This document shows, piece after piece, positions 55,663 through 64,000 of a stretch of 64,000 nt of DNA (within the stretch, counting starts at the first letter, position 1; the number at the start of each line of letters is the position of its first letter). The stretch is taken from the NCBI RefSeq assembly GCF_001905825.1, contig NZ_LIVV01000015.1, positions 3,084-67,083 of the forward strand, read 5' to 3'. The notes under the pieces were generated by a model. That model saw only the letters and a list, made by a program, of their open reading frames with translations. It had not been told where the DNA came from and ran no database searches. The stretch is from Streptomyces sp. CB02009 (lineage in GTDB: Bacteria > Actinomycetota > Actinomycetes > Streptomycetales > Streptomycetaceae). The translations under genes were made by a program, and so were the position numbers.

Positions 55663-56588
55663 GCGAAACCCACGCCGAGTACGCCGACGCGTGGGGCGAG
55701 CAGGAGCCCCCGCAGCCCCCGGCCGCCTCCCCGGGCGGCGCCGCCGCCGCGCCCGCCGTCACCCCCGCCGACGCATCCGACGCGGCCCGCCTCGTCTCCT
55801 TCGGGCTGCAGCCCAAGCTGCTCCCCGCCCGTGACGCCGAGTACGCGGAGCTGCTCCGCCGCTACCGCGAGGACCCCGCATTCGCGCGCCTCGCCGACGC
55901 GGTCGCGACCGGTCTCGGGCTCATCGTCCTGGAGGTCTCCCCGCGCGCGGGGATGGCCGTCACCGCCGGCGAGGACTCCGTCTTCGCGGTCCGCATGGGC
56001 GACTACGCGCGGCGCGCCTCCACCGACTCGGCCGACCGCTTCCTGCACGGCCTGGCCCATCTCGCCGTCGCCGCCATGGCCTTCCCCCGCCCCGAGGACC
56101 TCGCCGACGACGCGTACATCGGCCGGCTCACCGTCAACGGCGTCGACGCGTTCGTACGCCAGGCGTGTCTGCGTCTGGAGCAGCGCGCCGAGGAGCAGGG
56201 CGAGAACACCGACCCGGCGTCCGACGCCCCGGGCCTGGAGGCCGCCTGGCGGATCTACGCCCGCCGCAGCGCCACCGGCGCCACCAAGGACGCCCGCCGT
56301 CTCGCCGGGTCCACCACCGGCATCGTCGGCAAGGCGGCCGCCTTCCTCACCGACTCCGGCTTCCTCCAGCGCACCGGCGACGAGGGCGGCGGTTCCTACC
56401 GCACCACCGCCCGCTACCAGCTCCAGGTCCGCGACATGGCCGGGTCCGCCGCCATGGCCGAGCTCCTCGAACTCGGCGTCGTCCCGGTCAGCGACGGGTC
56501 CGCCACCCTCCTGCCGCCGCCCGCGGGCGACGACCTGGAGATCGCGGCCGACGCGGGCCTGCCCTTCCACGCGCCACCGTCGGTGTAG
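55659..56588 (+). CDS. JetB/MksE-like winged-helix protein
   Basis: The 309-residue soluble protein is helical with two winged-helix-like units: an early ELLRRYREDPAFARLADAVA and a later TTGIVGKAAAFLTDSGFLQR (about 224-243). The motif AYIGRLTVNGVDAFVRQACL lies between them. Size and layout fit MukE/MksE/JetB, the wHTH subunit that binds the kleisin. The start is GTG overlapping the previous stop. The SMC-like gene follows 81 bp later. Its first ~45 residues are Pro/Ala-rich, like the upstream protein, so the disordered gene may once have been fused to it. Confidence 0.72.
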   Translation: MSETHAEYADAWGEQEPPQPPAASPGGAAAAPAVTPADASDAARLVSFGLQPKLLPARDAEYAELLRRYREDPAFARLADAVATGLGLIVLEVSPRAGMAVTAGEDSVFAVRMGDYARRASTDSADRFLHGLAHLAVAAMAFPRPEDLADDAYIGRLTVNGVDAFVRQACLRLEQRAEEQGENTDPASDAPGLEAAWRIYARRSATGATKDARRLAGSTTGIVGKAAAFLTDSGFLQRTGDEGGGSYRTTARYQLQVRDMAGSAAMAELLELGVVPVSDGSATLLPPPAGDDLEIAADAGLPFHAPPSV

Positions 56589-56669
56589 CCGCCCCGCGCG
56601 TCCGCCGGCGCGTCCGCCCGCCCCGCGAAACCGTTCTTCCCGAGCACGAGAGCACGAGAGTCCCTCGCC

Positions 56670-59600
56670 ATGTACGAGCTGTCCCGGGTCCGCCTCTACT
56701 CCATCGGTCCCGCCGGTGCGCGCTACGCCGACACCGTCCTGGACCTGCGGGGGGTCGGCGCGCCCGTGCCCCATCCCGCCCCCACCCAGGCGGAGTTCTT
56801 CGAAGAGGAGCCGGTCGGCCCGCCGCGCCGGCCCGCCCCCGCGGGCGTGCTCTTCCTGGAGAACGGCGGTGGCAAGTCCGTCCTCCTCAAGCTGATCTTC
56901 TCGGTCATGCTCCCCGGACACCGCAACACCCTGGGCGGCGCGAGCTCCGGCGTGCTCCGCAAGTTCCTCCTCGCCGACGACTGCGGGCACGTGGCCCTGG
57001 AGTGGCAGCACACCCTCACCGGTGAACTGGTCGTGGTCGGCAAGGCCAGCGAGTGGCGCGGCCGGCAGGTCTCCTCCGACCCGCGGAAGTTCGCCGAGGC
57101 CTGGTACTCCTTCCGTCCCGGCCCCGGGCTCAGCCTGGACAACCTCCCCGTCGCCGAGGCGACGTCCGTCCGCGCGCCCGTCGAGGGCGCCTCCGGCGCG
57201 ACCGGCCGCCGCCGCACCATGAAGGGCTTCCGCGACGCGATCACGGAGGCGGGCAAGGCGTACCCGCACCTGGAGGTCTCCTGGGAGGAGATCCACGACC
57301 GCTGGAACGAGCACCTCGGCGAGCTCGGGCTCGACCCGGAACTCTTCCGCTACCAGCGCGAGATGAACGCCGACGAGGGCGAGGCGGCCGGTCTCTTCGC
57401 GGTCAAGAAGGACTCCGACTTCACCGACCTGCTGCTGCGGGCCGTCACCGACACCCGGGACACCGACGGTCTCGCCGACCTCGTCGGAGGCTTCGGCAAC
57501 AAGCTGGGCCGCCGCGCGGAGCTCACCGCCGAGCGCGATTTCACGGCCGGTTCCGTCGACCTCCTCAACCGGATCGTCGGGGCCGCCGCGACCCGCTCCA
57601 CCGCGCGCGACATCCACACGGCCGCCGAGCGCCGCACCCGTACCCTGGCCCGCCGGCTCTCCGCCCGCGCCGCCGTGGAACGCGCGCGGGGCGCCGAACT
57701 CGCCCAGCAGGTCACCTCCGCCGGACACGCCGTCGCCGAGGCCGAGACCGCGCGCGGGCGCGCCGCGCTCATCGCCGCCGAACTCGCCTACCGGCACGCC
57801 TCCCTGGCGCTGACCGCCGCCGAGAAGGGCGCCGCGTCCCAGCGCCGCGAGCTCACCGACGCCCGCACCGTGCACTCCGCCTGGCAGGCGGCCGAGGTCG
57901 TCCTCCGCCACCGCGCCGCCGGCGACCGTTCCGCGCGCGTGGCCGCCGCCATCCGCGAGGCCGAGCGGGACGCCGCACCGGCCCTCGCGGCGCGTGCCGA
58001 GGCCGCCGCCGACCTCGTACGGGCCCTCTCCGCCGCCGCGGAGGAGGGCGAGCGCCACGCGGCCGAGGAGGAGGAGCGCTCCACCGCCCTCCAGGAAGCC
58101 GGCGAGACCGCCCACCGCGACGCCACGGCCGCCGCGACCGAGGCCCAGCGGGCCCGCAGCGAGGCCGGTCACCTGCGCCAGCGTCTGGCCGAGGTCGAGC
58201 AGGAGACGGCCGAGGCCGTCCGGGCCGGCTGGCTCGACGACACCGCGCCCGACGCCGACCCCGCCCGCGCCGCGCTCGCCGCGAGCGACGCCGAGAAGAC
58301 GACCGTCGCCGCCTGGGACACCGCGCGCGAAGCAGCCCGCACGGCTGCGGACCGCGCGCGTGAGGCCGCCGGGGCGGAAGCCCGCGCCGAACTCGCCGCG
58401 GCCCGCGCCGCGGACGCCGCGGAGGCCGCGGGGAACGCCTACGACGCGGAGCGCCGCGCCGCGGAGCTGCTCGCGGGCGAGGAGCGCCTCGCCGAACTCC
58501 TGAGCCTCCCGGCCACCGGCTCGCACCTCCCGGGCAGCGGCTCGCCCCTGCCCGGACAGCGCGCCGCCACTCCCGGCGCCGACCCCGAGGAGGCCGCCGG
58601 TACGGACACCGGTGGCCGGCCTCAGGGCCCGCTCACCGTCACCGAGTTCGACCGCTACGCCGACGAACTGCGCGGCATGCTCGACCAGGCCGTCACCTCC
58701 GCCGAGCGCCAGCTCTTCGAACTGCGCACCGCCGCGGCCGACGACTCCCGCATCCTCGGCGCCCTCGGCGACGGCGGCCTGCTGCCGCCGGGCCCCGACG
58801 TCCTCGCCACCGTCGAGTACCTCGGCGAGCACGGCATCCCCGCCCTCCCCGGCTGGCGCTACCTCGCCCAGGCTGTCGACCCCGCCGACCACGCGCGCGT
58901 GCTCGCCGCCCGCCCCGAGCTCGTCGACGGCGTCGTCATCACCGACCCCGTCTCGTACGGCCGTGCCCGCGAGGTCCTCGGCACCGCGGCCCTGCTGCCG
59001 CGCTCCGCCGTGGCCGTCGGCACGGCCGCCGCCCTCCTCGCCCCCGTACCGGCCCAGAGCACCGGCGACGACACGGGCGTCTTCCTCGTCCCGCCGAACC
59101 CGGCCATGCACGACGAGCACGCGGCCGACGAGGAGCGCCACGCCCTGCGGGCCCGCGCCACCGCCCGCGACGAGGAGATCCGCACCCTCGCCGCCCGCCT
59201 CGCCGGCGACCGGTCCCTCGCGGCCCGGATCGGCGCGTGGCGCGCCGACTGCCCGCCCGGGATGCTCGCCGAACTCTCGGCCGTCGCCACCACCGCCCGG
59301 GAGACCGCCGAGGCCGCGACCGCCACCCTCGACGAGGCCCGCACCGCGCGCGCGGAGGCCGATGAGACCGCCGCCGAGGCCGCCCAGGTACGGGACGAGC
59401 GCCAGGAGGCGGCCCAGCGTGCCCGCCGGGTCGCCGACGCCCTGGCGGGCCTCGCCTTCCGGCTGCGCGAGCGGGCCGCCTGGCAGGCCAAGCTCCGCGA
59501 ACTCGCCGACGACGCCGCAGAGGCCGAGGCCCGCGCCCAGACCTGTCTGGAACGCGCGCGTGCCGCCGACGAGGACCGCCGCGCGACCCAGCGCTCCGCC

Positions 59601-61361
59601 GACGACGCCCACCGCACCGCCCGCGCCCTGCGCGCCGAGCGCGCCGAGATCGCCGGTGCCCCCGACACCCTCCCCGAGGGCGACGCGCCCGCGCCCCGCG
59701 CCGCGCTGCCCACCCTGCGCGAGGCCTACCGGGCGGCGTCCCAGCTGTACGAGAAGGTCGGCGTCGGCGCCGACCTGCGCGCCGAGCAGGCCCGCGCCGA
59801 AGGTGACGAGTCCGCCGCCCTCGCCGAGCTCGACCGGCTGACCAACAAGGTCCGCACCCGCGCCGAGCAGCTCCTGGAGTCCACGGACGGCGCCGACGGG
59901 CCGTCCCGGCAGGCCGCCGCCGCCCGCGCCGAGTCCCTCGTGCAGATGCTGGAGACCCGCGCGTCGGAGGCCAGCGAGAAGATCGGCCGGCTGCGCGGCG
60001 AGGCCGAGCGCCTCGCCCCCGAGGACGGCGAGGAGCACACCGAGCTGCCCGAGGAGCTCGTCCCCGCCGACGCCGAACGCGCCCAGGCCCTGCTCCGTAC
60101 CGCCGGCGCCGAACTCGCGTCCCGCACCGACGCCCTGGAGGCGGCCCGCGCCGCCCACACCGGACTGCTCCGGGACCACCGGGCCGCCGAGGACGCGGCG
60201 GGCGGCTTCGACGAGACCTCCGCCCTGCTGCGGGACCTGCTCCGCGACCACACCGAGGAGGAGCGCGAGGAGGCCGAGGCGTACCCCGGCAGCCTGGAGG
60301 AGGCCCGTACGACGGCCGGCGAGGCGCGCCGCTCGCTGCGCTCCTGCACGGCCGAGCTCTCGGCGGCCGACGCCTCCGTGCGCGAGGCGAGCGACATCCT
60401 GGTACGGCACGCCAACTCCACCCGCTACGAGCAGGTCCGCACCCCGGCGCGCCAGCAGATCCGCGAACTGCCGGCGGCCGCGCTGCCCGAGCACGCCGCC
60501 AAGTGGGCCGAGGCCTTCGCGCCCCGCCTGCGGGTCCTCACCGACGAGTTGGAGCAGCTGGAGCGCAACCGCGACTCGATCGTCGACCGGCTGCGCGGCC
60601 TGGTGGAGTCCTCGCTCGCCACGCTCCGCTCGGCGCAGCGGCTCTCCCGGCTCCCCGAGGGCCTCGGCGAGTGGTCGGGCCAGGAGTTCCTGCGGATCCG
60701 CTTCGAGGAGCCCGACCAGGCCACCCTCGCGGAGCGGCTCGGCGAGGTCGTCGACGAGGCGACCCGCGCCGCCGTCAGGAAGAACTCCGACCTGCGCCGC
60801 GACGGGATGTCCCTGCTGCTCCGCGGAGTCCAGGCGGCCCTCGAACCCAAGGGCGTCTCCGTCGAGATCCTCAAGCCGGACGCTGTGCTGCGCGCCGAGC
60901 GGGTGCCCGTCGGGCAGATGGGCGACGTCTTCTCCGGCGGTCAGCTGCTCACCGCGGCCATCGCCCTGTACTGCACGATGGCGGCGCTCCGCTCCAACGA
61001 CCGCGGCCGCGACAAGCACCGGCACGCGGGCACGCTGTTCCTGGACAACCCGATCGGCCGCGCCAACGCCACGTACCTGCTGGAGCTCCAGCGGGCCGTG
61101 TCGGACGCGCTGGGCGTGCAGCTCCTGTACACGACGGGTCTGTTCGACACGACCGCGCTCGCCGAGTTCCCCCTGGTGATCCGGCTGCGCAACGACGCGG
61201 ACCTGAGGGCGGGCCTCAAGTACATCAGCGTGGAGGAGCACCTCCGCCCGGGTCTGCCGCAGACCGCGGCGGAGGGCGAGACGATCCACGGCGAGATCAC
61301 GGCGACGCGGATGTTCCGCCGGCACACGGCGGACGACCCGAGCCACCCGGCGACCCTCTAG
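56670..61361 (+). CDS. JetC/MksB-like SMC-family ATPase (coiled-coil)
   Basis: The 1563-residue SMC/MukB-like protein has an N-terminal ATPase half with Walker A LENGGGKS (residues 63-70, Lys69) preceded by an acidic Pro-rich insert (about 38-58). It then has a coiled coil of Ala/Glu/Arg heptads (about 270-660), a compact hinge-like domain (about 690-815, GIPALPGWRYLAQAV then ELVDGVVITDPVSYG) and a second coiled coil. The C-terminal half has signature FSGGQ (1421-1425) and Walker B LFLDNPIGRAN. Asp1459 is followed by Asn1460, where SMC proteins have the catalytic Glu. It should entrap or extrude DNA with the two upstream proteins. No JetD gene follows. Confidence 0.85.
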   Translation: MYELSRVRLYSIGPAGARYADTVLDLRGVGAPVPHPAPTQAEFFEEEPVGPPRRPAPAGVLFLENGGGKSVLLKLIFSVMLPGHRNTLGGASSGVLRKFLLADDCGHVALEWQHTLTGELVVVGKASEWRGRQVSSDPRKFAEAWYSFRPGPGLSLDNLPVAEATSVRAPVEGASGATGRRRTMKGFRDAITEAGKAYPHLEVSWEEIHDRWNEHLGELGLDPELFRYQREMNADEGEAAGLFAVKKDSDFTDLLLRAVTDTRDTDGLADLVGGFGNKLGRRAELTAERDFTAGSVDLLNRIVGAAATRSTARDIHTAAERRTRTLARRLSARAAVERARGAELAQQVTSAGHAVAEAETARGRAALIAAELAYRHASLALTAAEKGAASQRRELTDARTVHSAWQAAEVVLRHRAAGDRSARVAAAIREAERDAAPALAARAEAAADLVRALSAAAEEGERHAAEEEERSTALQEAGETAHRDATAAATEAQRARSEAGHLRQRLAEVEQETAEAVRAGWLDDTAPDADPARAALAASDAEKTTVAAWDTAREAARTAADRAREAAGAEARAELAAARAADAAEAAGNAYDAERRAAELLAGEERLAELLSLPATGSHLPGSGSPLPGQRAATPGADPEEAAGTDTGGRPQGPLTVTEFDRYADELRGMLDQAVTSAERQLFELRTAAADDSRILGALGDGGLLPPGPDVLATVEYLGEHGIPALPGWRYLAQAVDPADHARVLAARPELVDGVVITDPVSYGRAREVLGTAALLPRSAVAVGTAAALLAPVPAQSTGDDTGVFLVPPNPAMHDEHAADEERHALRARATARDEEIRTLAARLAGDRSLAARIGAWRADCPPGMLAELSAVATTARETAEAATATLDEARTARAEADETAAEAAQVRDERQEAAQRARRVADALAGLAFRLRERAAWQAKLRELADDAAEAEARAQTCLERARAADEDRRATQRSADDAHRTARALRAERAEIAGAPDTLPEGDAPAPRAALPTLREAYRAASQLYEKVGVGADLRAEQARAEGDESAALAELDRLTNKVRTRAEQLLESTDGADGPSRQAAAARAESLVQMLETRASEASEKIGRLRGEAERLAPEDGEEHTELPEELVPADAERAQALLRTAGAELASRTDALEAARAAHTGLLRDHRAAEDAAGGFDETSALLRDLLRDHTEEEREEAEAYPGSLEEARTTAGEARRSLRSCTAELSAADASVREASDILVRHANSTRYEQVRTPARQQIRELPAAALPEHAAKWAEAFAPRLRVLTDELEQLERNRDSIVDRLRGLVESSLATLRSAQRLSRLPEGLGEWSGQEFLRIRFEEPDQATLAERLGEVVDEATRAAVRKNSDLRRDGMSLLLRGVQAALEPKGVSVEILKPDAVLRAERVPVGQMGDVFSGGQLLTAAIALYCTMAALRSNDRGRDKHRHAGTLFLDNPIGRANATYLLELQRAVSDALGVQLLYTTGLFDTTALAEFPLVIRLRNDADLRAGLKYISVEEHLRPGLPQTAAEGETIHGEITATRMFRRHTADDPSHPATL

Positions 61362-61434
61362 TCGGGCCGGTCGGGCCGGTCGAGCCAGTCGGGCCGATCG
61401 GGCGAGACCCGCAAGGGACGGCCCGGGGCACAAG

Positions 61435-61474
61435 CGAGCGGCCCGGCCCCCTCCACAGGGGGCCGGGCCGCTCG
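61435..61474. terminator. 18-bp perfect hairpin after the SMC-like gene
   Basis: CGAGCGGCCCGGCCCCCT pairs with its complement across a CCAC loop, between the convergent SMC-like gene (ends 61361) and the small membrane protein gene (ends 61491). Confidence 0.85.
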
Positions 61475-61490
61475 TTCACGTTCCGCCGGC

Positions 61491-61859
61491 TCAGGCCGCC
61501 TCGGACAGCGACGCCGTGTCCGCCCGGCTCTCCTCGCGCTTCGCACGGAGCGGCGGACGCGCCGTGCTGCTCGGCTCCGACACCACGCCGTTGCGCTGAC
61601 GCCACACCTGACGGGTGATCCAGATGTCGAGCACGCTCCAGGTGGCCACGACGGTGGAGACCACCGCGCCGACGGTCACAGGGAACGCCAGCCAAGAGCC
61701 CGTCACGGAGCTGAAGAACGCCACGACCGCAAGGACGAGCGTCACCGATGTGATCATCACGGCCCGCACGGCGGCGGTACGCACCGGGTCCGGCATCCGC
61801 CGTCGCGCCCGGTCGTCCTCCACCCACAACTGCCGCTCCGACCGCGCCTCGTGTTCCAT
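61491..61859 (-). CDS. Small two-helix membrane protein
   Basis: The 122-residue protein has a basic N-terminus (ARSERQLWVEDDRARRRM), two transmembrane helices (about residues 32-54 and 58-80: AVMITSVTLVLAVVAFF, FPVTVGAVVSTVVATWSVLDIW) and a Ser/Glu-rich tail. I prefer ATG 61859, with GGAG upstream, over a GTG six codons earlier. I do not recognise a family. It faces the SMC-like operon, and nothing links it to that system; it is far too small and hydrophobic to be JetD. Confidence 0.65.
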   Translation of the reverse strand: MEHEARSERQLWVEDDRARRRMPDPVRTAAVRAVMITSVTLVLAVVAFFSSVTGSWLAFPVTVGAVVSTVVATWSVLDIWITRQVWRQRNGVVSEPSSTARPPLRAKREESRADTASLSEAA

Positions 61860-62294
61860 TGTCCCGTCACTCCCCACAACTGACCGTCTCCAGGAACGGT
61901 TGCCCGTCTTGAGCGCCTATACACGGACAGAACCCGCCCCGTACTTATTGACGCACGAGTGAGGGAAAAGGTTTCGTCCGACCAGGGATGAACGTGAGCG
62001 GGATGGGACCGGAACGAACAATTCCAGCCATCTCCGCAGGCCGGAGAAATGGCGCATCGTCAGGTGTCCTACGCCACATTGACCAAGTCCAACTCACCGA
62101 ATAGCAGGACATCTCATGATCAAGACTCACTCGGCAGGCTGAAAATAGCCCGGACATGCCTTCGGGATGGCCGTGATGCAGTAGTAGGCTCACGCCGCCG
62201 TTTGTTGAATCTCAAGGTTGACGCCGCGTGTTGACGCCGGACGTCACGAACGTGAAGGACCTCCGTGGCCACGGAGGTCGAGCTGGGGGAGGCC
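61860..62294. other. Intergenic promoter region of the sensor kinase gene
   Basis: The stretch is AT-richer than the neighbours and has no gene. A promoter-like pair TTGACC (62079-62084), 17-bp spacer, TAGCAG (62102-62107) reads toward the kinase. GTTGACGCCG is directly repeated at about 62217 and 62229. The perfect 22-bp palindrome GACCTCCGTGGCCACGGAGGTC lies at 62258-62279, 15 bp before the start codon. Confidence 0.6.
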
Positions 62295-64000
62295 ATGCGC
62301 TTTCGCGGGAAGTCCATCCGCCGGAAGATCGTGGCGTTGCTGCTCGTCCCCCTCGTCTCCCTGACCTGCCTGTGGGGCTTCGCCACGGTCCTCACCGGAC
62401 GCGAGGCCGACCAGCTCCTCGACGTCGGCTACATCGTCGACAAGGTCGGCTACCCCCTCGAGGACACCGCCCGCGTCATCCAGCTCGAACGGCGCCAGTC
62501 GCTCATCTACCTCGCCGACCCCCGGGGCACCGACGCCCTCGGCTCCCTCAACGAGACCCGCCGGGCCACCGACCGCCAGATCGCCCGCATCCGCGCCAAC
62601 GCCACCGACCCCGGCGTGCGCGAGGAGATGCGGCCCGTCACCGCCCAGCGGCTCACCTCCCTCCTCCAGGCGCTCGAAGGCATCGCCTCGCTGCGCCGCT
62701 CGGTGGAGAAACGTGACATCGGCCGGATGCAGGCCCTCGAGTTCTACAACCGGCTCGTCGACCCCTGCTACAGCTTCCTCGTCACCCTCCACGCCCTCGA
62801 GAACGTGGAGATGGACAAGCAGGGCCGCGCCCTCGTCGGCATCACCCGCGCGCGTGAACTGCTCTCCCGCGAGGACGCGCTCGTCCTCTCCTCGCTCGTC
62901 GCGGACCGGATCACCGCCCGGGAGATCCGCGCGATATCCGACCTCGTCGCCAACCGCGAGCAGTTCTACGAGGTCAACCTCGAACTCCTGCCCACCGCCG
63001 AGCGGCAGCGCTTCGAGAAGTACTGGAGCAGCCCCGCCAGCCAGCCGCTGCGCACCGCCGAGAACGCGATCATCGAGCAGGGCCCCACCGACAGCCCGCG
63101 CGCCGTCACCCCCGCCTACTGGCAGGACAACGCCAGCCCCGTCCTCGACGACCTGGCCAGGGAGAACACCGCGGCCGGCGACCGCTACCAGGACCGCGTC
63201 CAGCCCGCCGCGTACAGCGTCCTCCTCAAGGTCGGCGTCGCCGGAGTCCTCGGCTTCCTCGCCCTGCTCGCCTCGATCGTCATCTCCGTCCGCATCGGCC
63301 GCGACCTCGTGCGCGACCTGCGCCGCCTGCAGAAGGAGGCCCAGGAGGTCTCCGGCGTGCGCCTGCCCAGCGTGATGCGGCGACTCGCCGCGGGCGAACA
63401 CGTCGACGTCGGCACCGAAGTCCCGCACCTGGGATACGGACAGGACGAGGTCGGCCAGGTCGGCCAGGCCCTCAACACCCTCCAGCGCGCCGCCGTCGAG
63501 GCCGCCGTGAAGCAGTCCGAACTCCGGCGCGGCGTCTCCGAGGTGTTCGTCAACCTCGCCCGCCGCAACCAGGTCCTGCTCCACCGCCAGCTCACCCTCC
63601 TCGACACCATGGAACGGCGCACCGAGGACACCGACGAGCTCGCCGACCTCTTCCGGCTCGACCACCTCACCACCCGCATGCGGCGGCATGCCGAGGGCCT
63701 CGTCATCCTCTCCGGCGCCGCGCCCTCCCGCCAGTGGCGCAAGCCCGTCCAGCTCATGGACGTGGTCCGCGCCGCCGTCGCCGAGGTCGAGGACTACGAA
63801 CGCATCGAGGTCCGCCGGCTCCCGCGCCTCGGCGTGGGCGGCCCCGCCGTCGCGGACCTCACCCACCTCATCGCCGAACTCCTCGAGAACGCCACGGTGT
63901 TCTCCCCGCCGCACACCGCCGTCCAGGTGCTCGGCGAGAGGGTCGCCAACGGCTTCACCCTGGAGATCCACGACCGCGGCCTCGGCATGAACCCCGACGC
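62295..64000 (+). CDS. Nitrate/nitrite-sensor (NIT) histidine kinase, conservon type, 3' end outside window
   Basis: About 568 residues are visible, and the C-terminus continues past the window. A first TM (about 10-30, IVALLLVPLVSLTCLWGFAT) is followed by an extracellular NIT-like helical domain (about 45-300), then a second TM (LLKVGVAGVLGFLALLASIVI). A HAMP-like linker follows, then the phospho-acceptor region LFRLDHLTTRMRRHAEGL (His457) and the ATP-binding N box LIAELLENATVFSPPH with HDRGLGMN. The group is the CvnA kinase that opens Streptomyces conservons (with cvnB roadblock, cvnC DUF742, cvnD GTPase), and those genes are expected just beyond. ATG with GGGGGAGG upstream. Confidence 0.9.
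   Translation, partial: MRFRGKSIRRKIVALLLVPLVSLTCLWGFATVLTGREADQLLDVGYIVDKVGYPLEDTARVIQLERRQSLIYLADPRGTDALGSLNETRRATDRQIARIRANATDPGVREEMRPVTAQRLTSLLQALEGIASLRRSVEKRDIGRMQALEFYNRLVDPCYSFLVTLHALENVEMDKQGRALVGITRARELLSREDALVLSSLVADRITAREIRAISDLVANREQFYEVNLELLPTAERQRFEKYWSSPASQPLRTAENAIIEQGPTDSPRAVTPAYWQDNASPVLDDLARENTAAGDRYQDRVQPAAYSVLLKVGVAGVLGFLALLASIVISVRIGRDLVRDLRRLQKEAQEVSGVRLPSVMRRLAAGEHVDVGTEVPHLGYGQDEVGQVGQALNTLQRAAVEAAVKQSELRRGVSEVFVNLARRNQVLLHRQLTLLDTMERRTEDTDELADLFRLDHLTTRMRRHAEGLVILSGAAPSRQWRKPVQLMDVVRAAVAEVEDYERIEVRRLPRLGVGGPAVADLTHLIAELLENATVFSPPHTAVQVLGERVANGFTLEIHDRGLGMNPD

Noticed and set aside
54927..61433. A 2168-codon open frame antisense to the SMC-like operon
   Set aside because: Low-complexity Gly/Ala/Val shadow sequence opposite a well-supported coiled-coil ATPase. 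Absence of stops is expected at this GC content.
61491..61859. Considered as a JetD-like fourth subunit
   Set aside because: It is 122 residues with two membrane helices, on the opposite strand behind a terminator, and has no Toprim-type residues.

Overview
The window is high-GC actinobacterial DNA, almost certainly from a Streptomyces chromosome. Evidence: third-position G/C bias in all genes, frequent GTG/TTG starts, many ATGA/GTGA overlaps, DasR-like operators, an RbpA gene with a sigma-R type promoter, and genes I recognise from the S. coelicolor SCO14xx neighbourhood (RbpA, FxsA, Ppm1, an SCO1431-type small membrane protein, the riboflavin operon and a chitinase). No rRNA, tRNA, insertion sequence, prophage or CRISPR array was seen, so it reads as core chromosome with a few accessory insertions.

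Layout. 1-6.4 kb: 3' end of a flavin monoamine oxidase, a DUF5995 protein, an NCS2 uracil/xanthine permease, an MFS exporter divergent from a ROK regulator with a palindromic operator between them, and an NmrA-like SDR. 6.5-9.1 kb: secreted GH18 chitinase with two DasR-type sites upstream. 9.17-15.3 kb: FMN riboswitch, then ribD-ribE-ribM(pnuC-like)-ribBA-ribH, followed by hisE-hisG and a PH-domain membrane protein. 15.4-18.2 kb: a strongly structured leader and two coupled CNNM/CorC membrane proteins. 18.3-31.2 kb: mixed housekeeping and accessory genes (EccA-like AAA ATPase, uridine-kinase-like protein, Tat-exported C39-type peptidase, acyl-CoA dehydrogenase, RibD_C reductase, lipocalin-like protein, phosphotransferase, Lrp/AsnC regulator, YtcJ-type amidohydrolase) with several short tandem repeats between genes. 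31.2-33.8 kb: ppm1, fxsA, rbpA. 34-38.5 kb: UMF1-type MFS, GDPD, and the divergent yczE/MocR pair. 38.6-42.8 kb: FtsK/TraB-like membrane ATPase with a small membrane partner, an ankyrin protein and a HEAT-repeat protein.

43.2-53.4 kb: an overlapping operon (two GT4 glycosyltransferases, a GDSL hydrolase and a fused HyuA-HyuB 5-oxoprolinase) runs head-on into pxpABC, the unrelated prokaryotic 5-oxoprolinase. pxpABC is divergent from a GntR/FCD regulator, and a perfect 17-bp operator lies between them. Two independent routes for 5-oxoproline cleavage therefore meet tail to tail.

53.4-61.4 kb: the most unusual locus. Four genes with overlapping or close spacing encode a MukF/JetA-like kleisin candidate, a Pro/Ala-rich disordered protein, a MukE/JetB-like winged-helix protein and a 1563-aa SMC-like ATPase. 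This is the architecture of an MksBEF/Wadjet condensin without the JetD nuclease, with an extra disordered subunit and an Asn at the position normally held by the catalytic Glu after Walker B. 61.4-64 kb: a small membrane protein and the 5' part of a nitrate-sensor-type histidine kinase that probably opens a conservon (cvn) operon.
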